From NCBI GenBank assembly GCA_024641945.1, contig JAHECD010000024.1, forward strand, positions 1 to 46,582: a stretch of 46,582 nucleotides of DNA, written 5' to 3'. The position numbers were made by a program, and so were the translations under genes. The notes under the pieces were generated by a model. It was given only the letters and a program-made list of their open reading frames with translations, made no database searches and was not told the DNA's origin. This DNA is from Rubrivivax sp. (GTDB taxonomy: Bacteria > Pseudomonadota > Gammaproteobacteria > Burkholderiales > Burkholderiaceae_C). Within the stretch, counting starts at the first letter, position 1. Every line of letters starts with the position of its first letter. Positions 18,301-26,719 of the stretch are shown here, one piece after another.

Positions 18301-18705
18301 TTGGCCGTCTTCCGGGCTGTAGATGCGCGAGACGCCATAACCCTGCAGGTCGCGGATTTCCGCCGGCACGATCACCCCGCCGCCACCGCCGAAGACCTGC
18401 ACATGTGCGCCGCCGCGTGCACGCAGTAGGTCGACCATGTACTTGAAATATTCAACGTGCCCGCCCTGGTAGCTGCTGATGGCGATGCCCTGCACGTCCT
18501 CCTGCAGGGCGGCGGTGACGACTTCGTCGACCGAGCGGTTGTGGCCGAGGTGGATGACCTCGGCGCCCATGCCTTGCAGGATGCGCCGCATGATGTTGAT
18601 AGCGGCGTCGTGGCCGTCGAACAGCGAGGCCGCGGTGACGAAGCGCACCTTGTGCGTCGGGCGGTACTCGGCGAGGGCCTTGAATTCGGCGGAAAGGTCG
18701 GTCAT
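15385..18705 (-). CDS. icmF: Fused isobutyryl-CoA mutase IcmF
   Basis: 1106 residues with the three-part IcmF architecture. Residues about 15-150 are the cobalamin-binding domain ([18 protein letters not shown], with His32 as probable lower axial ligand; [12 protein letters not shown]). Residues about 200-430 are the MeaI-type G-protein chaperone (P-loop GTGGAGKSS 212-220, [19 protein letters not shown]). Residues about 530-1106 are the mutase TIM barrel. FPYTAGVF places Phe at 598, the position reported to distinguish IcmF from methylmalonyl-CoA mutase, which has Tyr there; [14 protein letters not shown] follows near 743-756. It isomerises isobutyryl-CoA and n-butyryl-CoA using adenosylcobalamin, and some homologues also isomerise isovaleryl-/pivaloyl-CoA. 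The 22-bp palindrome just upstream suggests control by the MerR regulator at 34201. Confidence 0.95.
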   Translation of the reverse strand: MTDLSAEFKALAEYRPTHKVRFVTAASLFDGHDAAINIMRRILQGMGAEVIHLGHNRSVDEVVTAALQEDVQGIAISSYQGGHVEYFKYMVDLLRARGGAHVQVFGGGGGVIVPAEIRDLQGYGVSRIYSPEDGQRMGLAGMIGEMVMRCDHDLSSHAPKNATALQGHTDAAWRALSQAITALENGAAEEDLRASMAAAAANATVPVLGITGTGGAGKSSLTDELIRRIRLDQGDALRIAVISIDPSRRKSGGALLGDRIRMNAIAPWSESGAAAGAPGAARVFMRSLATRDFGSEISQALPDVVTACKAAGFDLIVVETSGIGQGDAAIVPLVDVPMYVMTPEFGAASQLEKIDMLDFAEFVAINKFDRKGASDALRDVAKQVQRNKSAFTSPPDEMPVFGTIASRFNDDGVTALYQALLPRLNALGLKTTEGRLPRVNTRHSTHQTPIVPGSRVRYLADIADTVRGYKRRARDQAALAREIQQLRAAAAMLAVGKPDKPKAAEAAINLAEQREANLDPQAKKLLAMWPDMKRAYAGDEYVVKIRDKELRTALVHTTLSGNKIRKVALPPYEDHGELLKWLLLENVPGSFPYTAGVFAFKRENEDPTRMFAGEGDAFRTNKRFKLVSEGMPAKRLSTAFDSVTLYGNDPDPRPDIYGKVGNSGVSIATLDDLKVLYSGFDLCAPNTSVSMTINGPAPSILAMFMNAAIDQQLEKFALDNGRQPTDTEAAKIREWTLANVRGTVQADILKEDQGQNTCIFSTEFSLKVMGDIAQYFVHHDVRNFYSVSISGYHIAEAGANPISQLAFTLSNGFTFVEAYLARGMHIDDFAPNLSFFFSNGMDPEYTVIGRVARRIWATAMRDRYGANERSQKLKYHCQTSGRSLHAQEIAFNDIRTTLQALIATYDNANSLHTNAYDEAITTPTDESVRRAMAIQLVINREWGLAKNENPNQGSFIIDELTELVEEAVLGEFERIAERGGVLGAMETGYQRSKIQEESMHYEMLKHTGEYPIIGVNTFRNPHGEPVPEHIELARSTEDEKQSQLKRLADFHARHASESPAMVKRLQQTVIENGNVFEVLMDAVRCCSLGQITTALFEVGGQYRRSM

Positions 18706-18740
18706 GGCAGAGCTCGTTCGGTTGGCAGGCGTGCGGTCGA

Positions 18741-18762
18741 TTGACGTTTACGTCAACGTCAA
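18741..18762. promoter_or_regulatory. LiuR-like palindromic operator, icmF copy
   Basis: Arms TTGACGTT (18741-18748) and AACGTCAA (18755-18762) are perfectly complementary, separated by TACGTC. The site lies 36 bases upstream of the icmF start codon on the minus strand and about 110 bases upstream of coaX. The same arms recur at 34172-34193 and 34716-34737 around a MerR-family gene. MerR regulators typically bind dyads of this size inside promoters. That the MerR protein at 34201 binds here is inference from the shared motif. Confidence 0.75.
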
Positions 18763-18822
18763 CCGGAATGATGCCACCCACGCCTGACATGCGGTCGGCG
18801 CGCCGTTCGGCGCAGGTCGTGG

Positions 18823-18850
18823 TTAACCCGCGGCGGAGAGCCGATACCAT
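18823..18850 (+). promoter_or_regulatory. Candidate sigma70-type promoter of coaX
   Basis: TTAACC (18823-18828) and TACCAT (18845-18850) are separated by 16 bases; each matches the consensus at four of six positions. The -10 ends 22 bases before the coaX start codon. Weak but well placed. Confidence 0.3.
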
Positions 18851-18872
18851 CGGCACCACACGACACCGCGCC

Positions 18873-19640
18873 ATGAGCTTTCTCGCCATCGACATCGGCA
18901 ACACGCGCCTGAAGTGGGCGCAATACGCCTCGCCGCAGCCCGGCGCGGCCGTGCTCGCGCATGGCGCCGCCTTCCTGGAAACCATCGACGGGTTGGCCGA
19001 CGGCGATTGGAAGGGTCTCGTTTCGCCGCACGAGGTGCTCGGCTGCAATGTCGCCGGCGATGCGGTGCGCCGCCGGGTCGAGGAGCAACTCGAACTCTGG
19101 GACGTGAGCCCTCGATGGGTGGTCTCCAGCGCCAAGGCCGGCGGCGTGACGAACGGCTACGACAACCCGGGGCGCCTGGGCGCCGACCGCTTTGTCGCGC
19201 AGGTCGGTGCGCGCTGGCATGTGCTGAACAGCGGCAATGCCCGGCCGTCGCTGGTCGTGATGATCGGTACGGCGGTGACGGTCGACGCACTGGACGCCGA
19301 GGGCCGCTTTCTCGGGGGCCTGATCCTCCCGGGCCACGGCATCATGTTGCGGGCGCTCGAGGCGGGCACGGCCGGCCTGCGCGTGCCGACCGGTGAGGTG
19401 GTCGACTTTCCCACCAATACCAGCGACGGCCTCACCAGTGGCGGCACGTTCGCGATCACGGGGGCCATCGAGCGCCTGCATCGGCACCTGGCTTCACGCT
19501 GCGGCGAAGCGCCGATCACCATCGTCACCGGCGGCGCGGGCTGGAAGGTCGTGCCGCACCTGGGTGTTCCGCACAATTTGATCGATTCACTTCTCTTCGA
19601 CGGGCTGCTGGTGCTGGAGTCGCACCGGCTGGCGCTTTGA
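18873..19640 (+). CDS. coaX: Type III pantothenate kinase
   Basis: 255 residues from ATG 18873. It phosphorylates pantothenate, the first step of coenzyme A synthesis; the type III enzyme is not feedback-inhibited by CoA. The acetate/sugar kinase-like fold is evident: [13 protein letters not shown] (ATP-binding DxGNTxxK, residues 5-16), [13 protein letters not shown] near 100 (GxDR motif with catalytic Asp), [14 protein letters not shown] and [15 protein letters not shown]. In many Burkholderiales coaX follows birA, but here it starts divergently from icmF and stands alone. A link to IcmF through acyl-CoA supply is possible but unproven. Confidence 0.92.
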   Translation: MSFLAIDIGNTRLKWAQYASPQPGAAVLAHGAAFLETIDGLADGDWKGLVSPHEVLGCNVAGDAVRRRVEEQLELWDVSPRWVVSSAKAGGVTNGYDNPGRLGADRFVAQVGARWHVLNSGNARPSLVVMIGTAVTVDALDAEGRFLGGLILPGHGIMLRALEAGTAGLRVPTGEVVDFPTNTSDGLTSGGTFAITGAIERLHRHLASRCGEAPITIVTGGAGWKVVPHLGVPHNLIDSLLFDGLLVLESHRLAL

Positions 19641-19992
19641 CGCAGGGTTCGGCGGGGCCTGCGCCACCGGCCGCTGCGCAGTCGCACGCCATCCGGCCCG
19701 CAGTCCGGCCAATGCCACTTGCGTACGGCCGATTGATTTGTGCGTGGAATGCGGGCTTCGGCGATCGATGCGGCATTTGCCGGTCTCGATCGCGGCGGTG
19801 GTGACGGCGAGGGGTTTGCACGGCTGCCGTGCGACGTTTGTGTCTTTATCGTCGGCGCAGGCCGAATCCGACGCGGCGCGCGGGCGGATGGGCGGTGCCA
19901 ACGAAAGGCCGGTGTCGAATGGGCCACGGCTTGGCCGTCGGCATGGGGCCATGACCTGACGCGTGGCAGTCCACGCGCGTCGCCGGTCGGTG
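19641..19992. other. Non-coding gap between convergent coaX and hslU
   Basis: About 350 bases with no convincing gene on either strand. It holds a hairpin, GCACGG-CTG-CCGTGC at 19818-19832, without a T-tract. The length is unusual for this compact region; a small RNA or degraded gene cannot be excluded by eye. Confidence 0.4.
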
Positions 19993-21336
19993 CTAGAGCA
20001 CGTAGCGCGAGAGGTCTTCGTTGCGGGACAGCTCGGACAGCCTCGCATCGACGGCGGCGGCATCGATCGTCACCGTCTGCCCGTTGCGGTTGGGCGCATC
20101 GAAGCTCACGTCGTCCAACAGGCGTTCCATCACGGTGGCGAGCCGACGTGCACCGATATTCTCGGTGCGCTCGTTCACGTCGCAGGCGATCTGCGCCAGG
20201 CGTCGCACCGCAGCGGGCTCGATTTCGAGAGTGACGCCCTCGGTGGCGAGCAACGCCTGGTATTGCTTCACCAGGCTGGCATGGGTGCGCGTGAGGATGG
20301 CCTCGAAATCGTCGACCGACAGCGCCGAGAGCTCGACGCGGATCGGGAACCGGCCCTGCAACTCGGGAATCAGGTCGCTCGGCTTGGCGAGGTGGAACGC
20401 GCCGGAGGCGATGAACAGGATGTGGTCGGTCTTCACCATGCCGTACTTGGTGTGTACGGTGGTGCCCTCGACCAGCGGGAGCAGGTCACGTTGCACGCCC
20501 TGGCGGCTGACCTCGGCCTGCCCGCTGTCGGCGCGTGAGGCGACCTTGTCGATCTCGTCGATGAAGACGATGCCGTTGCCTTCGGTGTTGGCGAGCGCGG
20601 CTGCGCGCAGTTCGTCCTCGTTCACGAGCTTGGCGGCCTCTTCCTCGACGAGAAGATTCATAGCCTCGGCGATCTTCAGCTTGCGCTTCTTGCGTCGCTC
20701 CGGGCTCATCTGCGAGAACATGCTCTTGAGCTGCTCGGCCATGTCTTCCATGCCCTGCGGGCCCATGATCTCGAGGGCCGGCTTGGTTTCGGCGACGTCG
20801 ATCTCGATTTCCTTGTCGTCGAGTGCACCTTCCCTCAGGCGCTTGCGCATGACCTGGCGCGCGGTGTTGTCGGACGGCGCGCCGGCCTCCGCGCCGAAGC
20901 CTACCGCCTGCGAGCGCGGAGGCGGCACGAGCGCGTCGAGGATGCGGTCTTCCGCCGCGTCCTCGGCCAGCGTCCGCCGCGTGGCAACCTGACGCTCGCG
21001 CTCGAGCTTGATGGCCACTTCCATCAGGTCGCGGATGATCGTATCCACGTCCTTGCCGACATAACCCACCTCGGTGAACTTGGTCGCCTCGACCTTGACG
21101 AACGGCGCATCGGCCAGCCGTGCCAGCCGGCGCGCGATTTCGGTCTTGCCCACGCCGGTGGGGCCTATCATCAGAATGTTCTTCGGCGTGATCTCGCCGC
21201 GCAACTTGTCGTCAACACGCTGGCGCCGCCAGCGGTTGCGCAGTGCGATAGCCACCGCGCGCTTGGCAGCCTGCTGGCCGACGATGTGACGGTCGAGCTC
21301 GGAGACGATCTCCGCCGGCGTCATGGCGTCGATCAT
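19993..21336 (-). CDS. hslU: ATP-dependent protease ATPase subunit HslU
   Basis: 447 residues. ATG 21336 overlaps the hslV stop (ATGA), so the pair is translationally coupled; ATG 21324 is a second possibility. This is the AAA+ unfoldase of HslUV, which feeds unfolded proteins to the HslV peptidase. Visible parts: N-terminal [17 protein letters not shown], Walker A GPTGVGKT (58-65), GYVGKDVD pore loop (the GYVG aromatic loop), the intermediate I-domain (about 110-240, charged), Walker [10 protein letters not shown], sensor/arginine elements [12 protein letters not shown], and the C-terminal RYVL tail that docks into HslV. Typical length for the family. Confidence 0.97.
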   Translation of the reverse strand: MIDAMTPAEIVSELDRHIVGQQAAKRAVAIALRNRWRRQRVDDKLRGEITPKNILMIGPTGVGKTEIARRLARLADAPFVKVEATKFTEVGYVGKDVDTIIRDLMEVAIKLERERQVATRRTLAEDAAEDRILDALVPPPRSQAVGFGAEAGAPSDNTARQVMRKRLREGALDDKEIEIDVAETKPALEIMGPQGMEDMAEQLKSMFSQMSPERRKKRKLKIAEAMNLLVEEEAAKLVNEDELRAAALANTEGNGIVFIDEIDKVASRADSGQAEVSRQGVQRDLLPLVEGTTVHTKYGMVKTDHILFIASGAFHLAKPSDLIPELQGRFPIRVELSALSVDDFEAILTRTHASLVKQYQALLATEGVTLEIEPAAVRRLAQIACDVNERTENIGARRLATVMERLLDDVSFDAPNRNGQTVTIDAAAVDARLSELSRNEDLSRYVL

Positions 21337-21875
21337 TCGAGCGTCTCGATCACGTGCTGCTGGTTCGTATAGATGCAAAGGTCGCCGGCGATCTCGAGGG
21401 ACTTCTTCACCAGTTCGGCCGGCGCCATCTGCGTATGCGCCAGCAGCGCACGCGCGGCGGCCTGTGCATAGGCGCCGCCGGAACCGATGGCCACGACGCC
21501 CTGCTCGGGTTCGAGCACGTCGCCGTTGCCGGTGATGATGAGCGACGCCTCGCGGTCGGCGACGGCAAGCATCGCTTCCAGGCGGCGCAACACGCGGTCG
21601 GTGCGCCAGTCCTTCGTCAACTCGACGGCCGCCCGCACCAGGTGGCCCTGGTGTTTCTCCAGCTTCGCCTCGAAGCGCTCGAACAGCGTGAACGCATCGG
21701 CGGTAGCGCCAGCAAAGCCTGCGAGCACCTGGTCGCGGTACAGCTTGCGAACCTTGCGGGCACTCGCCTTGACGACGATGTTGCCCAAAGTCACCTGGCC
21801 ATCGCCGCCCATGGCGACCAAGGCGCCGCGCCGCACGCTCAGGATCGTCGTGCCATGGAAGACCAGCTCGCTCAA
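21333..21875 (-). CDS. hslV: ATP-dependent protease peptidase subunit HslV
   Basis: 180 residues, the threonine peptidase of HslUV. After removal of the N-terminal octapeptide (MSELVFHG) the nucleophile Thr9 becomes Thr1 (TTILSVRRG). The proteasome-beta-like core includes [12 protein letters not shown] and [14 protein letters not shown]. The start is TTG 21875: its TTGA overlaps the stop of the upstream STAS gene, and AAGGTG lies about 9 bases before. The ATG at 21856 is out of frame, so no ATG start exists before the processing site. Expected to be co-expressed with hslU. Confidence 0.95.
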   Translation of the reverse strand: MSELVFHGTTILSVRRGALVAMGGDGQVTLGNIVVKASARKVRKLYRDQVLAGFAGATADAFTLFERFEAKLEKHQGHLVRAAVELTKDWRTDRVLRRLEAMLAVADREASLIITGNGDVLEPEQGVVAIGSGGAYAQAAARALLAHTQMAPAELVKKSLEIAGDLCIYTNQQHVIETLE

Positions 21876-23653
21876 ACCCGTCTCACCTGCACCTTGGCGT
21901 GTTCATTGATGCCCATGGCGCCGAAGAACAGCGCCACCAACCGGTGGGCCTCCATGAACTGGATCGTCCGGTTTTCCTGCTGTTTGTTGAGGACCCAGTT
22001 CAACAGGTCACCCGCGGCGACGAAGTCGACCCGGATCAGGCGCGAACACGACACCGTGACGACAGGCGCATCGCGCAGGTCCTCGTCGAGCCGGTCCAGC
22101 GTGGGGCCGATGTCGCCGATGAGCTGGCCCGACAGTTCCACGCTGGCCACCTGTACCGCGCGCGCGTCGTCGATCAGGCTCGACTCCATGAAACTGGTCG
22201 AGACCTCGCTCATCACCGAGAGCGTTGGAGACCGAGTGGAATGGCCAGAGTCGCTGACGCGGACGACGCAGCGTGTCGGCTCCCACGACGGTGGCGATAC
22301 CTCGTAGGTCACGCAATAGTCGATCGCAGCCTCGTCGAATTGGTCCGCCCGGTTCACCAGGCGCAATGCGTCCAGCCGCGCTAGCCAGAAAGCGGGGTCG
22401 GCATCGCGTACGCCGGTTGGTGCAGCTTCGGACAGGACGCCGAAGAGCTGCTCGCCGCCGATCCACTGCATCTCGAGAAGTTGACCGGCCCAGACGCGGA
22501 ACAGGCCTGACAGGTGCGTGGAGGCTTCGGCGTCGATGCGGCAAACGCCGGACCAGTCGAAGACCCAAGGCAGCGGCATCTGCAGCGTCTGCGAGCGCAA
22601 GCGCGCAACGGCGTCGACGTCGAGCGTATCCGGGCAGACCCAGCCGACGTCGCCCGTCACCCGGGCGGGACGAGGCCGTTCGTCGGCCACGGAATCGGCG
22701 ACGAGCTTCGGCAGCGAGAACCACTGGGGCGCCGACCAGCCGAAATGCTGTGCGTAGTCCAGCGCAAGGCTCTCGAATCGCTGTTGCTGGCCGGTGGCTC
22801 GGTACAGGTCGAAGACGACCAACCACGTTTCCGCATGATTTGCGCGCGATCCGGTGGGGCCGATGAGTTGCTGCAGCGCCCGTTCGCAATGCGCGAAGTC
22901 GGCATTCGCGAAAGCGATCACCGCTTCATCGAGATCGGGGTCGTGCACGATTTCGCTGACCTCGACCTCGACGTCGAAATTCTGCCTCTGGGAAGCCGGA
23001 GCCCGGGCGTCGAGCGATACCGGCGCGAGCGGGCCGAGCCCGGCGCCCATGACCACCGGCGATGGCGACGGCGCGTCGGTCGATGGTTCGAAGTCGATCA
23101 ACGGCGGCAGCGCCGGAAGCTGGTCCGGATCAGGGGGTGGCGGCTCGTCGAGGCGCGCAGCCGGCGTCATTTTCGGCAGCGGATCGAGCCCGCCCTGGCG
23201 GGTGCCGGGCGCTGCACGGCCCGCGAGCCCGGCCGGCTCCGTGGGCGCCCCCATGTAGCCGGACGAGCGCGAACTGCGGCCCAGACCGCCCGTGTCGCCG
23301 ACCATCTCGCGTTCGATATGGTCGATCTTGGCTTTGACCCCGCCTTCCTGGCGGGCCACGCTGTCGGACATGCGGGCTTCCGAATCGTCCAGCCGCGACG
23401 AGGTGCCGAGTGCGGCGAGTTGCTCGGGCGTCAACCCCTCGCGACGTACCTTGCGCAGGATGTCGAATTCGCGCTTGCGGACAAAGTCATTGCGCCGCTT
23501 GCGCTCGACCATCGCCTTGAGCTCCGACTTTTCGAGCTCGATGTCGCGCCCTTCATCGTGGCGCGAATTCACGTCGGCCCATTCGGTCGTCGGGTTGGCG
23601 ACGAACCTCACCACCTTGCGCAGGAAACTCTCGTTGTCCTTGGGTTCGGTCAT
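21872..23653 (-). CDS. STAS-domain-like protein of the dksA-hslVU cluster
   Basis: 593 residues. The N-terminal 75 residues are highly charged ([20 protein letters not shown], then [32 protein letters not shown]). Residues about 100-240 are a low-complexity Pro/Asp-rich linker, and about 250-330 a helical repeat-like part ([22 protein letters not shown]). The C-terminal half looks like two STAS-like beta-alpha units, the last being [23 protein letters not shown] to [33 protein letters not shown], which matches the anti-sigma-factor-antagonist style ending. Such proteins occur at this locus in other Burkholderiales (recalled, not checked). Role unknown; partner-switching or stress signalling is inferred from the STAS fold. 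Confidence 0.7.
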   Translation of the reverse strand: MTEPKDNESFLRKVVRFVANPTTEWADVNSRHDEGRDIELEKSELKAMVERKRRNDFVRKREFDILRKVRREGLTPEQLAALGTSSRLDDSEARMSDSVARQEGGVKAKIDHIEREMVGDTGGLGRSSRSSGYMGAPTEPAGLAGRAAPGTRQGGLDPLPKMTPAARLDEPPPPDPDQLPALPPLIDFEPSTDAPSPSPVVMGAGLGPLAPVSLDARAPASQRQNFDVEVEVSEIVHDPDLDEAVIAFANADFAHCERALQQLIGPTGSRANHAETWLVVFDLYRATGQQQRFESLALDYAQHFGWSAPQWFSLPKLVADSVADERPRPARVTGDVGWVCPDTLDVDAVARLRSQTLQMPLPWVFDWSGVCRIDAEASTHLSGLFRVWAGQLLEMQWIGGEQLFGVLSEAAPTGVRDADPAFWLARLDALRLVNRADQFDEAAIDYCVTYEVSPPSWEPTRCVVRVSDSGHSTRSPTLSVMSEVSTSFMESSLIDDARAVQVASVELSGQLIGDIGPTLDRLDEDLRDAPVVTVSCSRLIRVDFVAAGDLLNWVLNKQQENRTIQFMEAHRLVALFFGAMGINEHAKVQVRRV

Positions 23654-23734
23654 GACGGGTCGGTCTGGGCGCAGCGGTGCGGTTCGGTACGTCGCGCAAC
23701 GGCGCCCGCCAGCTCGGGTGACGGGAGTCTTCGA

Positions 23735-24487
23735 TCAGTCACCGAACATCTTCTGCTTGAGTTCGCGCCGCTGTTGCGCCTCGAGCGACAGCGTGGCGGT
23801 GGGCCGCGCAAGCAGGCGCGGCAGGCCGATCGGCTCGCCGGTCTCGTCGCAGAAGCCGTATTCACCGGTGTCGAGCCGGGTCAGGGCTTGACTGATCTTC
23901 TTGAGAAGTTTGCGTTCGCGGTCTCGGGTGCGCAACTCCAGCGCGTGTTCTTCCTCGATCGTGGCGCGGTCCGCCGGATCGGGCACGATGGAGGTGTCTT
24001 CACGCAGATGCTCGGTGGTTTCGCCGGCATTGGACAGAAGGTCGTCCTTTTGCCCCTGCAGCGTCGCGCGGAAGAAATCGATCTGCTTGTCGTTCATGTA
24101 CTCGCTGTCGGGCATCGCGAGCAGTTCGCCTTCGGACAGGTCACGCCCGGCCTTGGTCTTCCAGGCGTTGGCCAGCTTGGGGTCCGCCTTGGCGGCGGAT
24201 TTCACGGGATCCATGGGTTCGTAGGAAGCTTTTGCCGCAGTCTTGGCGGGCCCGAACCGGTCGGAGAACCGATGGTGTGACGGGGCCGGTGCCGCCACTG
24301 CGGCCGGGGTTGGAAGAGGAGCCTGTGCAGCGCCCTTTGCCGAAGACTTCTTTGGCGCGGGCGGTGCCGCCGCCTTGGACGGTGCTTTGGCGGGTGACTT
24401 GGCCGCCGGTTTGGCCGCGGCAGCCTTGGTGGCGGGCTTGGCCGCAGTGCCTACCTTGGCGGCAGACTTGGCTGGAGGCTTGCTCAC
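23735..24487 (-). CDS. dksA: RNA polymerase-binding transcription factor DksA (single-Cys type, long N-terminal tail)
   Basis: 250 residues from GTG 24487, with AGGAG 6 bases upstream. The last 145 residues are DksA: coiled coil with tip motif DPADRA (Asp170, Asp173, Ala175), then the globular zinc-finger region YGFCDETGEPIGLPRLLARP. Only the first of the four cysteine positions is Cys (C213); the others are Thr216, Ser234 and Ala237 at the normal 3/18/3 spacing, so zinc binding is not expected. The first 90 residues are a Lys/Ala/Pro-rich, histone-H1-like tail not present in enterobacterial DksA (151 aa). It acts with ppGpp in the RNA polymerase secondary channel to control stable-RNA and biosynthetic promoters. 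The gene lies 163 bases after the COG0523 GTPase. Confidence 0.95.
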   Translation of the reverse strand: MSKPPAKSAAKVGTAAKPATKAAAAKPAAKSPAKAPSKAAAPPAPKKSSAKGAAQAPLPTPAAVAAPAPSHHRFSDRFGPAKTAAKASYEPMDPVKSAAKADPKLANAWKTKAGRDLSEGELLAMPDSEYMNDKQIDFFRATLQGQKDDLLSNAGETTEHLREDTSIVPDPADRATIEEEHALELRTRDRERKLLKKISQALTRLDTGEYGFCDETGEPIGLPRLLARPTATLSLEAQQRRELKQKMFGD

Positions 24488-24576
24488 TAATTACTCCTGG
24501 CCGGCTTGGCACGCATTCAATGGCGATATAGCCGTCGTTGCCGACGGGCGATGCCCATAGCCGGGTGGCTTCGGGC

Positions 24577-24588
24577 GCGCGGATTGTA
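24577..24588 (-). promoter_or_regulatory. Candidate dksA promoter -10 with GC-rich discriminator
   Basis: On the minus strand TACAAT (24583-24588) matches the -10 consensus at five of six positions. It is followed directly by CCGCGC, a GC-only discriminator of the kind found in promoters inhibited by ppGpp/DksA. No convincing -35 is seen at 16-18 bases. The position, about 95 bases before the dksA start, allows an independent promoter and autoregulation. Confidence 0.35.
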
Positions 24589-24650
24589 GCCACGCATTTC
24601 ATGCCGGGGTACGCAGTACAGGCCAACAAGCCCGGCGCGCGGGTGACACA

Positions 24651-25682
24651 TTACACGAGGCACTGCTCCAGCCCCTGCAGGAGCACGTCCTTCGGCAGGT
24701 CCAGGCCGATGAACACCATCTTGCTCTGCTTTTTCTCGCCGGGCGCCCATTTCGGCCCGAGGTCGCTGCCCATCAGCTGGTGGACGCCTTGGAATACCAC
24801 CTTGCGGTCGCTGCCTTTCATGAACAGGACGCCTTTGTAGCGCAGCATCTTCGGCCCGTAGACTTGGACGATCGCGCCGAGAAAATCTTCGAGCTTGGCC
24901 GGGTTGAAAGCCCGGTCGGCCCGGAAGACGAAAGACTTCACGTCGTCGTCGTGGTGATGATGGTGTGGGTGGTCGCAGTCCTCGCCGTGCTCGTGGTCAT
25001 GATCGTGGGACCCGTGTGCGTCGTCGGAATTCAGGAATTCCGGATCGATGTCGAGCTTGGCGTTCAGGTTGAAGCCCCGCAGGTCGAAGACCTCGGCGAG
25101 CGCCACCTCGCCGAAATGCACCGCCTTCTGTGGTGCCCGCGGATTCATGTGCTTGAGGCGGTGCACCAGAGCATCGACCGAGTCCTTGGCGACGAGGTCG
25201 GTCTTGCTGATGAAGATCTGGTCGGCAAAACCGACCTGCCGGCGCGCTTCCTGGCGTGTATCGAGCTGGCTTTCGGCGTGTTTGGCATCGACGAGCGTCA
25301 GGATCGAGTCCAGTTGGTAGCTCTCGGCGACCTCGTCGTCCATGAAGAAGGTCTGCGCCACCGGACCCGGGTCGGCCAGACCGGTGGTCTCGATGACCAC
25401 CCGATCGAAATCGATCTCGCCCTTGCGCTTTTTCTCCGCCAGGTCCGCCAGGGTCGTGCGCAGGTCCTCGCGGATCGTGCAGCAGACGCAGCCGTTGTTC
25501 ATCTGGATGATCTGCTCCTGGGTATCGGCGACGAGGATGTCGTTGTCGATGTTCTCCTCGCCGAACTCGTTTTCGATCACGGCGATCTTCTGGCCGTGCG
25601 CTTCGCCGAGGACCCGCTTGAGCAGCGTGGTCTTGCCGGAGCCGAGGAAGCCGGTGAGGATGGTGGCGGGGATCAGGGGCAT
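24651..25682 (-). CDS. COG0523 (CobW/ZNG1-like) metal-handling GTPase
   Basis: 343 residues from ATG 25682. The G3E GTPase domain has Walker A GFLGSGKTT (11-19), VIENEFGE, the metal-binding CxCC motif NGCVCCT (Cys65, Cys67, Cys68), VIETTGLADP and SKTD (guanine specificity). A histidine/aspartate-rich loop follows (about 228-260, including HDHDHEHGEDCDHPHHHHH in part), then the CobW C-terminal domain. COG0523 members insert or hand over metals, often Zn; the His loop fits a zinc metallochaperone such as ZNG1/YjiA/YeiR-type proteins. Cobalamin synthesis is less likely because no cob genes are nearby. It lies upstream of the cysteine-poor dksA on the same strand. Confidence 0.9.
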   Translation of the reverse strand: MPLIPATILTGFLGSGKTTLLKRVLGEAHGQKIAVIENEFGEENIDNDILVADTQEQIIQMNNGCVCCTIREDLRTTLADLAEKKRKGEIDFDRVVIETTGLADPGPVAQTFFMDDEVAESYQLDSILTLVDAKHAESQLDTRQEARRQVGFADQIFISKTDLVAKDSVDALVHRLKHMNPRAPQKAVHFGEVALAEVFDLRGFNLNAKLDIDPEFLNSDDAHGSHDHDHEHGEDCDHPHHHHHDDDVKSFVFRADRAFNPAKLEDFLGAIVQVYGPKMLRYKGVLFMKGSDRKVVFQGVHQLMGSDLGPKWAPGEKKQSKMVFIGLDLPKDVLLQGLEQCLV

Positions 25683-25816
25683 GGTGCGGGGAGGCCCAGT
25701 GGGGCTGCGTCTGTCAGGCAATCAGGGTATGTCGGGGCTCACGACCGAGTTTCAAGGCGTCCTGAGCGGCGACCGGGTCGAGTATTCTCGCCCCTAACGT
25801 CACTTTCGGCACCACT

Positions 25817-26719
25817 GTGTCAGATCCCCAGCCCGGTCGACCTACTCGCCCAGCGTCCTTGCGCGGCGTCGAGAAGGCCGCAGAGAAGAGGTCCTTGTTC
25901 GAGCGCGTGGTCGAGTTCATCTCGCCCGGCCCGGATTCGCGCGACGAGCTGATCGAGTCGCTCGCCGATGCCGAGCAGCGCGAGTTGATCGAGCCCGAGT
26001 CGCGCGCGATGCTCGAGGGCGTGATCCGCATGGCCGACATGACGGCGGGCGATGTGATGGTCGCTGCCCCGCGGATGGACCTGCTGGACATCAATGCGCC
26101 CTACGACGACCTTCTGGCGAGCGTCATCGAGACCGCGCACTCGCGCTTTCCGGTGTATGACGGCGAACGCGACAACATCATCGGCATCCTGATGGCCAAG
26201 GACCTGCTGAAGTTGCAGCGCGCCCCCGAGCTGAACCTGCGTACGCTGCTGCGTCCGGCGGTCTTCGTGCCCGAGAGCAAGGGCCTGAACGAGTTGCTGC
26301 GGGATTTCCGGTCCAACCGCAACCATCTGGCGCTGGTCGTCGACGAGTTCGGCAGCACGGCCGGGCTCATCACGATCGAGGACGTGCTCGAAGAAATCGT
26401 TGGCGAGATCGAAGACGAATTCGACGAGCGCGACGGCGAAAGCGGCATCGTCTCGCTGGCCGATGGCACCTACCGCGTGGCCGGCGATGCCGACATCGCC
26501 GCCGTCAACCAGAGCTTCGGCGTCGATCTGCCGGAGATCGAGTTCGACACCATCGGGGGTCTCGTGGCCGACCAGCTCGGTCGTGTGCCGCGGCGAGGCG
26601 AGTCGGTCGATGCGGGTGGTTTGCGGTTCTCGGTGATGCTCACGCGTGGCGGAGCGGTGCGCTGGTTCCGCGTCGCCCGCATGCCGCCGGGCAGCCCCGC
26701 GGACGAAGGCGCGGCTTGA
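25817..26719 (+). CDS. corC: CBS-domain transporter-associated protein CorC (YbeX)
   Basis: 300 residues from GTG 25817; no obvious ribosome binding site. After a charged N-terminus (RSLFERVVEFISPGPDSRDELIESL) come two CBS domains (about 65-185; MTAGDVMVAAPRMDLLDI and HLALVVDEFGSTAGLITIEDVLEEIVGEIEDE) and a C-terminal CorC_HlyC domain (about 205-285, DGTYRVAGDADIAAVNQSFGVDL and TIGGLVADQLGRVP). CorC is associated with Mg/Co efflux or ribosome maturation in enterobacteria. Its TGA overlaps the TTG of lnt (TTGA), the usual ybeX-lnt pairing. Confidence 0.92.
   Translation: MSDPQPGRPTRPASLRGVEKAAEKRSLFERVVEFISPGPDSRDELIESLADAEQRELIEPESRAMLEGVIRMADMTAGDVMVAAPRMDLLDINAPYDDLLASVIETAHSRFPVYDGERDNIIGILMAKDLLKLQRAPELNLRTLLRPAVFVPESKGLNELLRDFRSNRNHLALVVDEFGSTAGLITIEDVLEEIVGEIEDEFDERDGESGIVSLADGTYRVAGDADIAAVNQSFGVDLPEIEFDTIGGLVADQLGRVPRRGESVDAGGLRFSVMLTRGGAVRWFRVARMPPGSPADEGAA

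Noticed and set aside
13630..18429. A 1599-codon open frame on the plus strand across the diguanylate cyclase and icmF genes
   Set aside because: It is antisense to two well-recognised proteins, has His/Arg/Gln-rich composition typical of a high-GC shadow frame, and shows no domain.
21854..21856. ATG as a conventional start for hslV
   Set aside because: It is out of frame with the TTIL... peptidase sequence; TTG 21875 with the TTGA overlap is the in-frame start.
24651..25682. Naming the COG0523 gene cobW with a role in cobalamin synthesis
   Set aside because: No cobalamin biosynthesis genes are nearby, and the His-rich loop and CxCC motif fit a zinc-handling member better. The presence of B12-dependent IcmF in the window is not enough to support it.
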